Origin: Symbiodinium natans
Lineage: Eukaryota > Sar > Dinophyceae > Suessiales > Symbiodiniaceae
DNA length: 64,000 nucleotides
Direction: 5' to 3'
Assembly: GCA_905221605.1 (NCBI GenBank)
Contig: CAJNDS010002645.1
Location: 64,001-128,000 of the forward strand
Positions 10,601 through 21,872 of this stretch are shown piece by piece; position 1 is the first letter of the stretch; each line of letters starts with the position of its first letter. A program made the translations under genes and the position numbers. The notes below the pieces were generated by a model that had not been told where the DNA came from, did not search any database, and saw only the letters and a program-made list of their open reading frames with translations.

Positions 10601-11643
10601 AAACTGGGCACACGCCAATCTGATGGCTCGGAGACATGGGGACCTGCATTCAAAACCCCGTGTGCCTGCAACCGATGTGGCTGCAACTGGAATCTGTCGG
10701 CTAGTACCTGCGCAGGGTGGAGGCTTGTCTGGATCGGGGCAGATGCTCTCACAGGTAATTGCACTTCCCAACCTCAAAGAAGCTTCGGCGCTCCTCAGCA
10801 AAAGCAGCAAAGCTGCTGGTCCTCGACAAAGTGTCAAAAAGCCAGTGTGTTCAACTGGACGTTGTATGAGGGCAGCAAGCCCCCAGCGAGGAAACCGGCC
10901 CGAAACTGGATACAGGCCTGACTCTGACACACTTGATACAACTTGAACTGTTAATCGCAGGCTAAGATGCAGCATGCGTGGAATGGCGAGGCTGTGTTGT
11001 GCTGAGCTCTCAAACCCGAGGCGCCAGCCCCAGTTGTTGGGGATCCCCAATGAGCACCAGCCTTGAGCCAAACACTATGCCACAAGGGCCACAAGTGCTT
11101 CCTGCAATGGTAGCAGACATGCTCAGCATGTCTCAGCATGTGCTCCACTCTGCCGCCGAGACGCTTCTCGCAGCCATGGGTCAGGGCAACAAGTGCCTGG
11201 CCGGACAACAGGTGGCGCTTCCAGATGCTTTAAGAAGAGGACTCAAGAGTCGGCCGAATCTGTGAGGGCAAGAGGGAGGTCGTTCAAGGGTGTTTGTCTC
11301 AGGTACAGTTCTCCTGGCAGGGCCAAGTTTGCAAGCCTTCCGAAGTTTTCCAGAGCATTTCAGGGCATGTCTGCTAAGCCTTGCCCAAGTTTGCCTAAAC
11401 CTTTGACAAGCGCCAGAATGGCCTTGTGGCAGTCGACAGTATCCACATCGTGTTTAGGGTTCACGGTTTGCAAGGTTTCGGGCTCAGGCATAGCGTAAGG
11501 GTGTCGTGCGCGTTTCCATGTTTGCAGCATGGTCCGGCAATCATCGCAAAATCACGGCACACCTTCTTGTGACCTCTGCACGTTGCAGCTGGTGAAAGGC
11601 CAGCTACTGGTAGGCTCTACAAGCTAGGGCTAGGCCAAGACAA
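7610..11643. other. Long stretch without an assignable gene
   Basis: Many short frames on both strands, none with a domain I can name and none clearly better than its shadows. A short telomere-like block lies at 8901-8934. Small introns and diverged exons could be hidden here; transcript data would be needed to see them. Confidence 0.4.
8901..8934. repeat. Interstitial telomere-like repeat, CCCTAAA orientation
   Basis: Four to five copies of CCCTAAA, one of them expanded to CCCTATAAA. This is the complement of TTTAGGG, the plant-type telomere heptamer also used by dinoflagellates. It lies in otherwise unremarkable sequence, so it is an interstitial copy and not a chromosome end. Confidence 0.85.
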
Positions 11644-11667
11644 CGAGAGAGAGAGAGAGAGAGAGAT

Positions 11668-11727
<60 letters not shown>
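11644..11727. repeat. (GA)n simple repeat
   Basis: About 84 bases of nearly pure GA with three GAAA or GATA interruptions. It generates spurious Ser/Leu-rich frames on the minus strand. Confidence 0.95.
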
Positions 11728-12018
11728 GCCAGGGCGGGCAGCGTAGCACCAAAAATCGGCAAACGCATGGCAGGTCCACAGCTGCGGTGGTGATCTGAGA
11801 GCTCCTTGGGACCGCTGCAGACGCGAAGTTGGCATCACTCCAACTAGAAGCCGAACACCGTAGGCAGTCCAAGCATCTCATCCAGAAGGACTTTCTGAAC
11901 AGTTCTGTCCGTGCGTGCACTAGACATGTAGACCGTCTCGACGAACACCTGCCCGCATTGAAAGAAACGGAACTTCTTAACGGACTCAATCTCCCAAACA
12001 TGCCCCGCCTGAGAGTCT

Positions 12019-12372
12019 TTGGATTCCTGTGGGCGTTGGTTTCGGGCTCCTGAAGTGCTGAGCAATGCCAAGAGGTGCTGCTTTTGGGATGTTTTGGCAG
12101 TCTCAGTAGTTTTGAGTCCAGCACGCGTGCTGGGTCGGATCCTTGGCGCATGCAACGCAGCATTGTGCCGTCATCTCGCTGGCTTGGCGGATGATGACAT
12201 GATGCTGGGGGCACTGCTGGCGTCGTCTCAAGCGCTCTGCGAGAACATCCTGCACAATGGTGCTGAAGGATGCTGCGGGAGACTTTCAGGAAGCTTGCTG
12301 GTGTCCTTGGCAGCGTGCGTGGAGGTCGCCACAAGGACAGACCTGGCCGCGGCAGGTCAAGTCAACATTTAA
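12019..12372 (+). CDS. Exon-like helical frame, unknown function
   Basis: The middle of this frame has protein-like composition (VLGRILGACNAALCRHLAGL, then LLASSQALCENILHNG), suggesting amphipathic helices, whereas its first ~35 residues do not. There is no clear ATG for the good part, so it is at best one exon. An overlapping minus-strand frame is Ser/Arg-rich and less convincing. Coding status rests on composition alone. Confidence 0.22.
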   Translation: MDSCGRWFRAPEVLSNAKRCCFWDVLAVSVVLSPARVLGRILGACNAALCRHLAGLADDDMMLGALLASSQALCENILHNGAEGCCGRLSGSLLVSLAACVEVATRTDLAAAGQVNI

Positions 12373-12691
12373 GCTCCAGCGGCGCCATGCTTCACCAGCC
12401 AGGAGCTCTCCGTATCATCCTTCACCCACTGCTGCACAATTGCTGCCTCAAGTCCGAGCACATAGGTGGCGCACCACTGAACACTGCCACACCCATCTTC
12501 CCCCAAAGCCTAAGTCAGGCACGGCCACTTCACCTGCAAAAAGAAGCAGCATCCCTCGAGCTGTGACCATTCGAGACTTGACTCCGACTGCACATCAAGG
12601 ACGGATACCATACCAGCACGACGCGTGCGATAGATGTCAGCGTGTCGGCACTAAGTTCGCGGCTCTTCCCCGTCCCCGGTGGGCCCTGTAC

Positions 12692-13192
12692 CTAAGAAGG
12701 GATGACAGAAGGGCCCTCTGACAAGCAGAGTACACGGAACATGCGCGACAATGCTCGCCCACTTTGCTCACGAGCAAGGCATTCCAGTGTCTGTTGTGTT
12801 CCATTAACCTGCGGACCTTCTGCTGTCTTTTGCAAACCGCCCGGCAATCCGACTACAGGAAACAGCACATGGAACCTTTCTAGCGCAAGAGCACCTCTGG
12901 CAGCAACAACCAGAAAGCCTGGCAACGCTTGAAGGCCCGTCACTGCGCAGCGCACCAGTGTGAGCTTGGCGCTGCTCGCCCGTGCGACAGCTGCCAGCTG
13001 CTGCTGGTTAAGCTCCGCATCGTCGACCTGCGCATTCGAAAGACGCAAGTGCAAAAGGCAACCAGGACGGAACTGGCCTCCACTACGGTTGCCATGGCCT
13101 GGTGCGAAGAATGCACACAAACAGGTAATGGTATCAAGCCGCTTAGAGAGCCTGAATGCATGCTGCCGAGCCAAAGATAAGATCATCCACAA
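12692..13192 (-). CDS. Exon-like frame with leucine-rich-repeat character
   Basis: A 166-codon frame. Its centre reads LSNAQVDDAELNQQQLAAVA and then KLTLVRCAVTGLQAL, which loosely resembles a leucine-rich repeat (helix, then LxLxxCxLTxL). Before and after this the composition is less protein-like. It lies immediately downstream on the minus strand of another exon-like frame (13249-13770), so the two could be exons of one gene. No start or splice site is assigned. Confidence 0.25.
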   Translation of the reverse strand: MWMILSLARQHAFRLSKRLDTITCLCAFFAPGHGNRSGGQFRPGCLLHLRLSNAQVDDAELNQQQLAAVARASSAKLTLVRCAVTGLQALPGFLVVAARGALALERFHVLFPVVGLPGGLQKTAEGPQVNGTQQTLECLAREQSGRALSRMFRVLCLSEGPSVIPS

Positions 13193-13248
13193 AGCGCGAG
13201 ACAGACCTTGGATTCAGTGATATGATGCTCTCGGATACTCTCCGGCTC

Positions 13249-13770
13249 TCAAGTAAGACTCATACCAACTGTGCCAAAGCGATCAAAGGACTTGCCAAGC
13301 GACTCATCTTGGCGGCAGACTGCCCAAATTGCCTGTGCAGATGAGGTAGTAGTGCAAATCAAGGTCCCCAAAAAGAAACCTTTCATCGTTAGAAACCATG
13401 TAGGAGCCCCCGAACGACATCCTAACTTAGAATACACCCCAACCACATGCAACGGATTGTCGTTGGCTGTTGCATCACCACTTGCCAGCGTCCACGGAAA
13501 CCAGCAACAAGCACAATCTGATGGCAGGACTTCCACCTCCACCTCCCGGTGGAGGACGACGGGCAAGATGTCGCTGACAGGTACGACCTCCGAAAAACGC
13601 GTTGGAGTGTGATGCATGTTGACTGACTGCCCCAAGGGTGCCTGAAAGCGAGCTCCCTTGTCAAATGTGTGGACCTCGTCTTGACCGAGGGGATATAGCC
13701 TAAGCCCAAGCATTGCCCCTATGCTGGCAGCATATCCTGCGCGCACATTCACCCGCATCCGAGCCCCCAA
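13249..13770 (-). CDS. Exon-like frame, unknown function
   Basis: A 173-codon frame with a balanced, protein-like composition through most of its length (GYAASIGAMLGLRLYPLGQD; SDILPVVLHREVEVEVLPSD; NPLHVVGVYSKLGCRSGAP). I see no domain. The last ~35 residues look less coding-like. It is probably an exon of a minus-strand gene that continues towards 13192-12692. Confidence 0.3.
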   Translation of the reverse strand: MGARMRVNVRAGYAASIGAMLGLRLYPLGQDEVHTFDKGARFQAPLGQSVNMHHTPTRFSEVVPVSDILPVVLHREVEVEVLPSDCACCWFPWTLASGDATANDNPLHVVGVYSKLGCRSGAPTWFLTMKGFFLGTLICTTTSSAQAIWAVCRQDESLGKSFDRFGTVGMSLT

Positions 13771-16464
13771 CCTTGCAGACAGGAGGAAGACTTCTGCACA
13801 TGCGAATGGCGCAGCAATCTTGACTTAAGGAGTCTGCACTGACTGTGACTAAGACTACTCAGATGAACATTCGAGCAAGCAAGCAATTGAACAGCAGGCT
13901 TCGAAGCTCATCTCTCCGTGTCTTTACAAAGCCCCTATCGTCTTATTACCGGGCCTGCATTCGCCTGTTCGCTTGACGGTGTGTTGTATGTGATGCTCAA
14001 GCAATCGTAGCGCAACACGCACATATGGCACCCGTATAGCAACTCCCAACACCCTTTGCGTTCCAACACATGAGTCCCAAAGAGCCACAAACTGATCCGA
14101 ACATCTCCCGCCACAAGGGCAACCGGCCTGAGCGCGGTGGGGCCTTCACCACCTCCGCAACGCCCAGCCTCTGGAGATCGAAAGGATTCGCAAAGCGCTG
14201 AAGGCTTTGGGATCAAGGGCTCTCAGGATTTTTTTAGCCTTGATGACGGTGTGGACATTGTGAGTGGGTCCAGGTGCGTTCGGGTTGGGGATCACGGTTG
14301 TGGCTTCATACAGATGCATTACAATGATTCTTCTGAGGTCTGTCCGATTGGGCGGTTGGGGGCGTGCAGGTGTTGCCTGTTTCTTCGTACTCGCTTGAAC
14401 AGCACATGTGACTTGCCGAGGAAGATCCATTCCTGGTTTCTTGGGTGCATCGCCAGCCAGCCAGGACTACGTCCGGAGTGAACTGTTTGAATTTTCTCTC
14501 CTGCCTGACTTGCCCCTGCGCATCAGAACTTGCCAACTATCGCCCGCACTTTCCCCGCCTTGTTGCAGGCACATCATGGGACGTGGCACAAGCATTTCTA
14601 TGCTGTCTTTGCAGTGCTATATCGGTGCTTATGAAAGTCAAAGAATCAAACTCATGAATGTCTTGAGCAAGTTACTTTCTCCGCTACCACCACAAACACA
14701 CTTCAACAGCAATCACACAGCGATACATTGGGAACCTGATGCTTACCAAGGGTTCCTTCCGTCACTTTACTAGACATTTTACAAGACATGACGTGTTCCA
14801 TGGGAAGGTTTAGGCTTGGTGGACTACCTTGGCGTCGTGCATCCTGTACCGCCTACAATGCGGCACTTTGGTAGTCAATCAGAATGTTTAATGTTTAAAC
14901 GCCCATACTTCTCAAAGGCCGCTGAATTTGATCACTTGAAGAGCCTCCGACTGACATCTACGCAAGCTGTCGGAATCCAACCAGAGTTCAAAAGTTCACT
15001 TGGGGTCCAGCATCCAGCCTCGGCCGCTTGCTCGACCTCTTGGCCTAGAGCGGATGATATCTTGCAAGTTGTTCTTAGAATGCTCAGATTGCTAACTCAA
15101 GGCCGCGTAAGTGACATAATGTGTTTGGTCGTTGCCTGGAACTTAAGTATCACATTCCGGATAGTGAAGGATGGCATCTGACAAGCAGGTATCGGAAAAT
15201 GCAAAAAAATCTCTAAGCAAGACCCGGATGCACCCATTGATCACTCGGTGGCCCTGCGCAGGACCATCCTGTTTCTCCCCCGGCTCTTCTGCCGAGATGC
15301 CTGCCAGGCAAAGACTGGCAGAGGCTCAACAGCTCCACATCTGCAGGGGCTCAGCATCCGACGGTGGAAATAGAAGACCTTCCAAAAGGGCAACAATGGT
15401 GCTTCTCTGGTCTACGCTGAACAAGATTGTCTGATCTTCTTTGACAAGTTCAATTCATGACCAGTGGATCTGCTCAACAAAGCCACCAAGTGTCCAAGCA
15501 CCAAGTTGACACCGCCCTTTTGATTTTGTCCCATGAGTGTGCAAAGTTTCTACTGAATGTATCTGCCGCCTCGTGCCGCCCGCTGGCAGACAGCTGCTGG
15601 GCCTCTGGCACCACGCCTACGATAGTGAGCCTAAAAAAAGGCTTACTAGCAGCTCCTAGCAGCTACTACACACATGCTTTACGACTGCGTGGCTCCAAAG
15701 TGCTGAGACGTGCTGAAAACTTGCTCTTGTCGTCACGTGCACAGGCGTGCCATGCACATGCCAAGTGTCAGCACAGCAACAGCTCATAGCTCTCAACTAC
15801 TTCAAGTACGAAGCATTCAGTTAGGACACTGACCGAAGATCGACCCACCCAGCCGAATAACCAGCAAACACGCTTGCAAGCCGTGATTCGCGCTACATGA
15901 CACATCAGGTATATCTGAAGCCGTCCTGAGCCGCGTCGACCAGGAAATCCTGGCATTTTCTATAGATTCTTTTTGATTCTGATCTGCGCAACAGCTTTCA
16001 GAATTCAGAGTCTCCAGATAAGAATGTGTGGCAAACAAGCCGGGCACTCGACTAGAACACCCTGCCTGTCCCCAAAAGCTGCATGCTCCTTGCACATAGA
16101 AATTACCAGTGAGACAATGAGGACCGGTCGCCCCAAACCTTGCATCTTGCATCTCCCACAACACCGCTTCCCCGACAGTGAGGTTGGGGAGAGGAGGCAG
16201 GGATGGGTTGCGCAATGCCTCTAACTTGCATTAAGCAGGTCGTTGCAGCGCATCAGCCCCACATCACGCAGCACACCAAGGATATCGAAGCCTAAAATGT
16301 GGCGCGCGAGACTCTGAGAGCGCTTCACTTGCCATAGAGTTGAATCCCCACGCGACAGCTTTACCCGTTCACCCAAACTGGGGGGGAGGGGGTTCCTGCT
16401 AAGCTGCGTCTACGCATGTCATTCTTCACACAGGCCCTCGTGTTCCCTTCTTCCCTTCCGAGCG
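13771..16464. other. No assignable gene
   Basis: Overlapping short frames only. A short plus-strand run near 14170-14230 (EIERIRKALKALGSRALRIF) reads like a helix but is too short to annotate. No repeat array. Confidence 0.35.
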
Positions 16465-16859
16465 TCACCTGACGAGGTCTTCGCAAAACAGGGCAAACTG
16501 CCTAGGGATGCCATAAACCTCCCTTAAACCATCCGAACCCAAAAGCATCAAGGAGCAGTCCTGGCTCTCCTCCTTAGGCTCTCCGTCTTCGGGCGTCTGC
16601 TCGTCTGAGGCATCCTGGCCTCTCCAGCGCACAGGCGTCCAAGGCTTAAGGAGGGTGTCCCACGCCACTGGCCTGGATGGGTCTGGTTCAGCACGGCCTC
16701 AAACATGAACAGGGACTCCTCGGAACACATTACGTAGGAATCTGGGTCATGGTACCTGGCAGCACCCCGAGACCCTAATTTAGACGGCATACCCATGTAG
16801 GAGCAAGGGACATCAGGGAAGCGAAGGTCTGGCCCGGTTCTCCGGTCTCTGAGCAGCAA
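16465..16859 (-). pseudogene. Broken or spliced minus-strand ORF, unknown function
   Basis: Two protein-like stretches in different phases abut near 16675. The upstream one contains LRFPDVPCSYMGMPSKLG and HDPDSYVMCSEESLFMFEAV. The downstream one contains AWDTLLKPWTPVRWRGQD, an acidic linker (EDGEPKEESQD) and ends GIPRQFALFCEDLVR before a stop. The sense passes from one to the other with a one-base phase change and no room for an intron of ordinary size. I read it as one exon with a frameshift (assembly error or decay). The domain is not recognised. Confidence 0.35.
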
Positions 16860-17314
16860 ACCATCAACTGAGGCTCTTCCAGCACCTGAGAGGCACCCAT
16901 CTTCTCGCTTTTAAGGGTCAGCTTGCAATCGCGGCGGGCCTTATGTACTCAGTGTGTCTCTCTCCACATCTCAACATTGATCTCAACATTACTCGACGTC
17001 GACCGGTGGCGCCTCGCTGGTCTGGGTCAGTATCTGGTACGACTCGCGTACCTGAGAAACTGCAAGGGAGTGGAGACTCAACCATTTTCTGTCAGACATA
17101 CTCAGCATGTCAATTTTGCATCCTTGAGCACCCCACCGAAAGCGCTAGTTCGGAGTACAAGTGCAGCACCTGACATGAGGAGAGTCGAGGCAGAAGGGGG
17201 TGCAGCGTCAGCTTCAGCTCCACCGCCCCTCTGCAGAGGCAGGCAACCTATAGTATATCTGTTGTAAGAATAATAGAATACATACATGAATGTCTAATAC
17301 ATATACTACATGAT

Positions 17315-17379
17315 CCATATATATATATGTACATACATACATACATACGTACGTACATACATATATATATATATATATG
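17315..17379. repeat. (AT)n / (ACAT)n microsatellite
   Basis: TA dinucleotides flank CATA/CGTA tetranucleotides. It marks the start of the 4-kb repeat-dominated zone. Confidence 0.9.
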
Positions 17380-17440
17380 AGAGAAAAACCTTTCGGGTCT
17401 ATTTTGCTTCTATGCTTGCTTGTGTATGTGAAAGTGAAAG

Positions 17441-19990
17441 TAAATAATTTAAATTATTTAAATAATTTAAATAATTTAAATCGAGCCTTTGTAAGGACTT
17501 CACCAAGAAATCTAAATATTTAAATTAATTTAAATAATTTAAATAATTTAAATTATTTAAATAGGGCCCTTTAATTTATTTAGATTATTTAAATTGTCAA
17601 AAGGGTTTTCGGGGATTTAAATAATTTAAATAATTTAAATAATTTAAATCGAGCCTTTGTAAGGACTTCACCAAGAAATCCAAATATTTAAATTAATTTA
17701 AATAAGTTAAATTATTTAAATAATTTAAATAATTTAAATAGGGCCATTTAATTTATTTAAATTATTTAAATTGTCAAAAGGGTTTTCGGGGATTTAAATA
17801 ATTTAAATAAATTAAATGGCCCTATTTAAATTATTTAAATTATTTAAACTATTTAAATTATTTAAATTAATTTAAAAAAAGGGGTTTCCTGGGGAAGCTC
17901 TCCAGAGGATTTAAATTATTTAAATTATTTAAATTGTCAAAAGGGTTTTCGGGGATTTAAATAATTTAAATAATTTAAGTAATTTAAATCGAGCCTTTGT
18001 AAGGACTTCACCAGGAAATCCAAATATTTAAATTAATTTGAATAATTTAAATAATTTAAATAATTTAAATAATTTAAATAGGGCCATTTAATTTATTTAA
18101 ATTATTTAAACTGTCAAAAGGGTTTTCGGGGATTTAAATAATTTAAATAAATTAAATGGCCCTATTTAAATTATTTAAATTATTTAAATTATTTAAATTA
18201 ATTTAAATATTGGGGTTTCCTGGAGAAGCTCTCCAGAGGATTTAAATTATTTAAATTATTTAAATTGTCAAAAGGGTTTTCGGGGATTTAAATAATTTAA
18301 ATAATTTAAATAATTTAAATCGAGCCTTTGTAAGGACTTCACCAGGAAATCCAAATATTTAAATTAATTTAAATAATTTAAATGATTTAAATAATTTAAA
18401 TAATTTAAATAGGGCCATTTAATTTATTTAAATTATTTAAATTGTCAAAGGGTTTTCGGGGATTTAAATAATTTAAATAAATTAAATGGCCCTATTTAAA
18501 TTATTTTAAATTATTTAAATTATTTAAATTAATTTAAATATTGGGGTTTCCTGGGGAAGCTCTCCAGAGGATTTAAATTATTTAAATTATTTAAATTGTC
18601 AAAAGGGTTTTCGGGGATTTAAATAATTTAAATAATTTAAATCGAGCCTTTGTAAGGACTTCACCAGGAAATCCAAATATTTAAATTAATTTAAATAATT
18701 TAAATAAATAATTTAAATAATTTAAATAATTTAAATAGGGCCATTTAATTTATTTAAATTATTTAAATTGTCAAAAGGGTTTTCGGGGATTTAAATAATT
18801 TAAATAAATTAAATGGCCCTATTTAAATTATTTAAATTATTTAAATTATTTAAATTATTTAAATTAATTTAAAAAAAGGGGTTTCCTGGGGAAGCTCTCC
18901 AGAGGATTTAAATTATTTAAATTATTTAAATTGTCAAAAGGGTTTTCGGGGATTTAAATAATTTAAATAATTTAAGTAATTTAAATCGAGCCTTTGTAAG
19001 GACTTCACCAGGAAATCCAAATATTTAAATTAATTTAAATAATTTAAATAATTTAAATAATTTAAATAATTTAAATAGGGCCATTTAATTTATTTAAATT
19101 ATTTAAATTGTCAAAAGGGTTTTCGGGGATTTAAATAATTTAAATAAATTAAATGGCCCTATTTAAATTATTTAAATTATTTAAATTATTTAAATTAACA
19201 TTATTTAAATATTGGGGTTTCCTGGGGAAGCTCTCCAGAGGATTTAAATTATTTAAATTATTTAAATTGTCAAAAGGGTTTTCGGGGATTTAAATAATTT
19301 AAATAATTTAAATAATTTAAATCGAGCCTTTGTAAGGACTTCACCAGGAAATCCAAATATTTAAATTAATTTAAATAATTTAAATAATTTAAATAATTTA
19401 AATAATTTAAATAGGGCCATTTAATTTATTTAAATTATTTAACTGTCAAAAGGGTTTTCGGGGATTTAAATAATTTAAATAAATTAAATGGCCCTATTTA
19501 AATTATTTAAATTATTTAAATTAGTTAAATTATTTAAATTAATTTAAATATTGGGGTTTCCTGGAGAAGCTCTCCAGAGGATTTAAATTATTTGAATTAT
19601 TTAAATTGTCAAAAGGGTTTTCGGGGATTTAAATAATTTAAATAAATTAAATGGCCCTATTTAAATTATTTAAATTATTTAAATTATTTAAATTATTTAA
19701 ATTAATTTAAATATTGGGGTTTCCTGGAGAAGCTCTCCAGAGGATTTAAATTATTTAAATTATTTAAATTGTCAAAAGGGTTTTCGGGGATTTAAATAAT
19801 TTAAATAAATTAAATGGCCTTATTTAAATTATTTAAATTAATTTAAATATTAAGGTTTCCTGTGGAAGCTCTCCAAAGGGTTTTAAATTACTTAAATTCT
19901 TTGAATTGTGAAAAGCGTTTTCGAGCATTTAAATGATTTAAATAATTTAAATCAAGCCTTTAGAAGAATTTCGCCAGGATATTTTTAATT
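17441..19990. repeat. AT-rich tandem satellite, ~335-bp unit, built on ATTTAAAT
   Basis: Runs of TTTAAATTA and ATTTAAAT separate three GC-richer boxes: one reading 'gagcctttgtaaggacttca', one reading 'aaagggttttcgggga', and one reading 'ggggtttcctggggaagctc'. The third box recurs at 17881, 18212, 18543, 18878, 19214, 19553 and 19715, giving units of 331, 331, 335, 336 and 339 bases and one short unit of 162 that lacks the first box. Within a unit the second box and the 'ggcccta' box are flanked by complementary AT runs, so each unit can fold on itself. The last units on the right are degraded. No coding potential. Confidence 0.9.
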
Positions 19991-20026
19991 AATATAATTG
20001 TGATAACATTGCATTCCTTAGCCTGA

Positions 20027-20356
20027 GTTATCATAGTTATGATAACTTTAGGCACCAAGCCGAGTTATCATAATTATGATAACTTCAGGCTCCCCAAGCT
20101 GAATTATCATAATTATGATAACTTTAGGCTCCCCAAGCTGAGTTATCATAATTATGATAACTTCAGGCTCCCCAAGCTGAGTTATCATAATTATGATAAC
20201 TTTAGGCTCCCCAAGCTGAGTTATCATAATTATGATAACTACAGGCTCCCCAAGATGAGTTATCATAATTATGATAACTCTAAGCTCCCCAAGCAGAGTT
20301 ATCATAATTATGATAACTTTAAGCTCCCAAGTACAATTATCATAATTGTGATAATA
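20027..20356. repeat. 39-bp tandem array of a perfect 20-bp palindrome
   Basis: The core GTTATCATAATTATGATAAC is its own reverse complement. Core copies start at 20027 (one mismatch), 20064, 20103 (first base changed), 20142, 20181, 20220, 20259 and 20298, with a degenerate one near 20336. From 20064 to 20298 the spacing is exactly 39 bases. The spacer is a variant of 'ttaggctccccaagctga'. The palindromes keep frames open on both strands, so the repetitive frames here are not genes. Confidence 0.95.
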
Positions 20357-20443
20357 ACATTTTGAGTTGAAGTTTTCACCGCAAGCGCTAAATCGCAAGC
20401 CCTGATGCCTAAGATTTTCGGTTCAAGTTTGCATAAGCATGAC

Positions 20444-21300
20444 TCTGGCAAAATTTGGCCAAATCGAGCTACGCATTTCTCATCGCGTACGACGAGCAGC
20501 CCGATTTGGCCAAATTTTGCCGGGCAGCCTTCGGGCAAAATTTGGCCAAATCGAGCTGCTCCTCGTACGCGAGGAGAAATGCGCAGCTCGATTTGGCCAA
20601 ATTTTGCCGGGCAGCCTTCGGGCAAAATTTGGCCAAATCGAGCTGCTCCTCGTACGCGAGGAGAAATGCGCAGCTCGATTTGGCCAAATTTTGCTTGCCA
20701 AATCGAGCTACGCATTTATCATCGCGTACGACGAGCAGCCCGATTTGGCCAAATTTTGCCGGGCAGCCTTCGGGCAAAATTTGGCCAAATCGAGCTGCTC
20801 CTCGTACGCGAGGAGAAATGCGCAGCTCGATTTGGCCAAATTTTGCTTGAAGGCTGCCAGGCAAAATTTGGCCAAATCGAGCTACGCATTTCTCATCGCG
20901 TACGACGAGCAGCCCGATTTAGCCAAATGTTGCCGGGCAGCCTTCGGGAAAAATTTAGCCAAATCGGGCTGCTCGTCGTACGCGAGGAAAAATGCGCAGC
21001 TCGATTTGACCAAATTTTGCTTGAAGGCTGCCAGGCAAAATTTGGCCAAGTCGAGCTGCGCATTTCTCATCGCGTACGACGAGCAGCCCTATTTAGCCAA
21101 ATTTTGCCGGGCAGCCTTTGGGCAAAATTTGGCCAAATCGGACTGCTCGTCGTATCCGATGAGAAATGCGCGGCCTGATTTGGTCAAATCTTGCCCGAAG
21201 GCTGCTCTGCGAAATTTAGCCGCGCATTTCTCATCGCGTACGATTTGGCCATATTTTGCCGGGCAGCCTTCGGGCAAGATTTAGCCAAATCAAGCTGCTC
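20444..21300. repeat. Array of inverted arms around the palindrome ATTTGGCCAAAT
   Basis: The palindrome ATTTGGCCAAAT recurs with its flanks alternately in one orientation (gcaaaatttggccaaatcga) and the other (tcgatttggccaaattttgc). Between them sit arms containing 'ctcctcgtacgcgaggag' (itself an inverted repeat) or 'catcgcgtacgacgagcag', and a short hairpin 'ccgggcagccttcggg'. The pattern gives nested stem-loops over about 850 bases and opens long frames in several phases on both strands. Copies at the right end are mutated and truncated. Confidence 0.9.
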
Positions 21301-21357
21301 TTCGTATGTGATTGGATTTTTGAGTTCCATGTGTTTGTTGGCAGGCTTATTCTCTTA

Positions 21358-21556
21358 CGCAAATACCACACAAAACTGCAGAGGTTAAGAACAACATTTG
21401 TGGGTCAAAATTTGTCGAGATCCTTTTGGCGCCCTGCAACAGTCCTGCAAACACCACACAAAACGGCAGAGGGTAGGAACAACATTTGCATTTGTGGGTT
21501 AAAATTTTGAGATCTTCTTGGCGCGCTGCAAAAGTCATGCAAATACCACACAAAAT
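21358..21556. repeat. ~90-bp direct repeat, just over two copies
   Basis: The phrase 'accacacaaaa' starts each unit (near 21363, 21453 and 21544) and is followed in the first two by 'aacaacatttg', 'tgggt(c/t)aaaat' and 'gagat(c)ctt(c/t)ttggcgc'. There are small insertions between copies. Non-coding. Confidence 0.75.
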
Positions 21557-21872
21557 GGAAAAGGGTAGTCACCAAGGAGTTCTGAAGTTTACTTGTAGAG
21601 AAATTTCTTGAAAACTAAATGTCGGAAACACTCAGTCCACCCGGTATACGAAATCATTCCGCTTTCAGAGCAAGAAGGTCCACGCTATACTATGCGAACA
21701 ACATGCGCTTCGACTTGGCGGAGGCAGATGCTTTCAAATACACCTGCACTTGAGTATAAACTTGCAGTATCGCATCGACAGCTGGTGAATGTGACTTCTG
21801 CGTGAACCACGACACAACTACACTCAAGCTGTTTAGCAGTAGGGAAGCTTTGAACCTTTGACCGCGCCCAGA

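Noticed and set aside
11617-12334. Ser/Leu-rich minus-strand frames
   Set aside because: The regular part is the (GA)n repeat read on the other strand; the remainder has Arg/Ser-rich composition like out-of-frame GC-rich DNA.
20048-21284. Several long frames of repetitive protein on both strands
   Set aside because: They come from palindromic tandem repeats, which keep frames open on both strands and in several phases at once.
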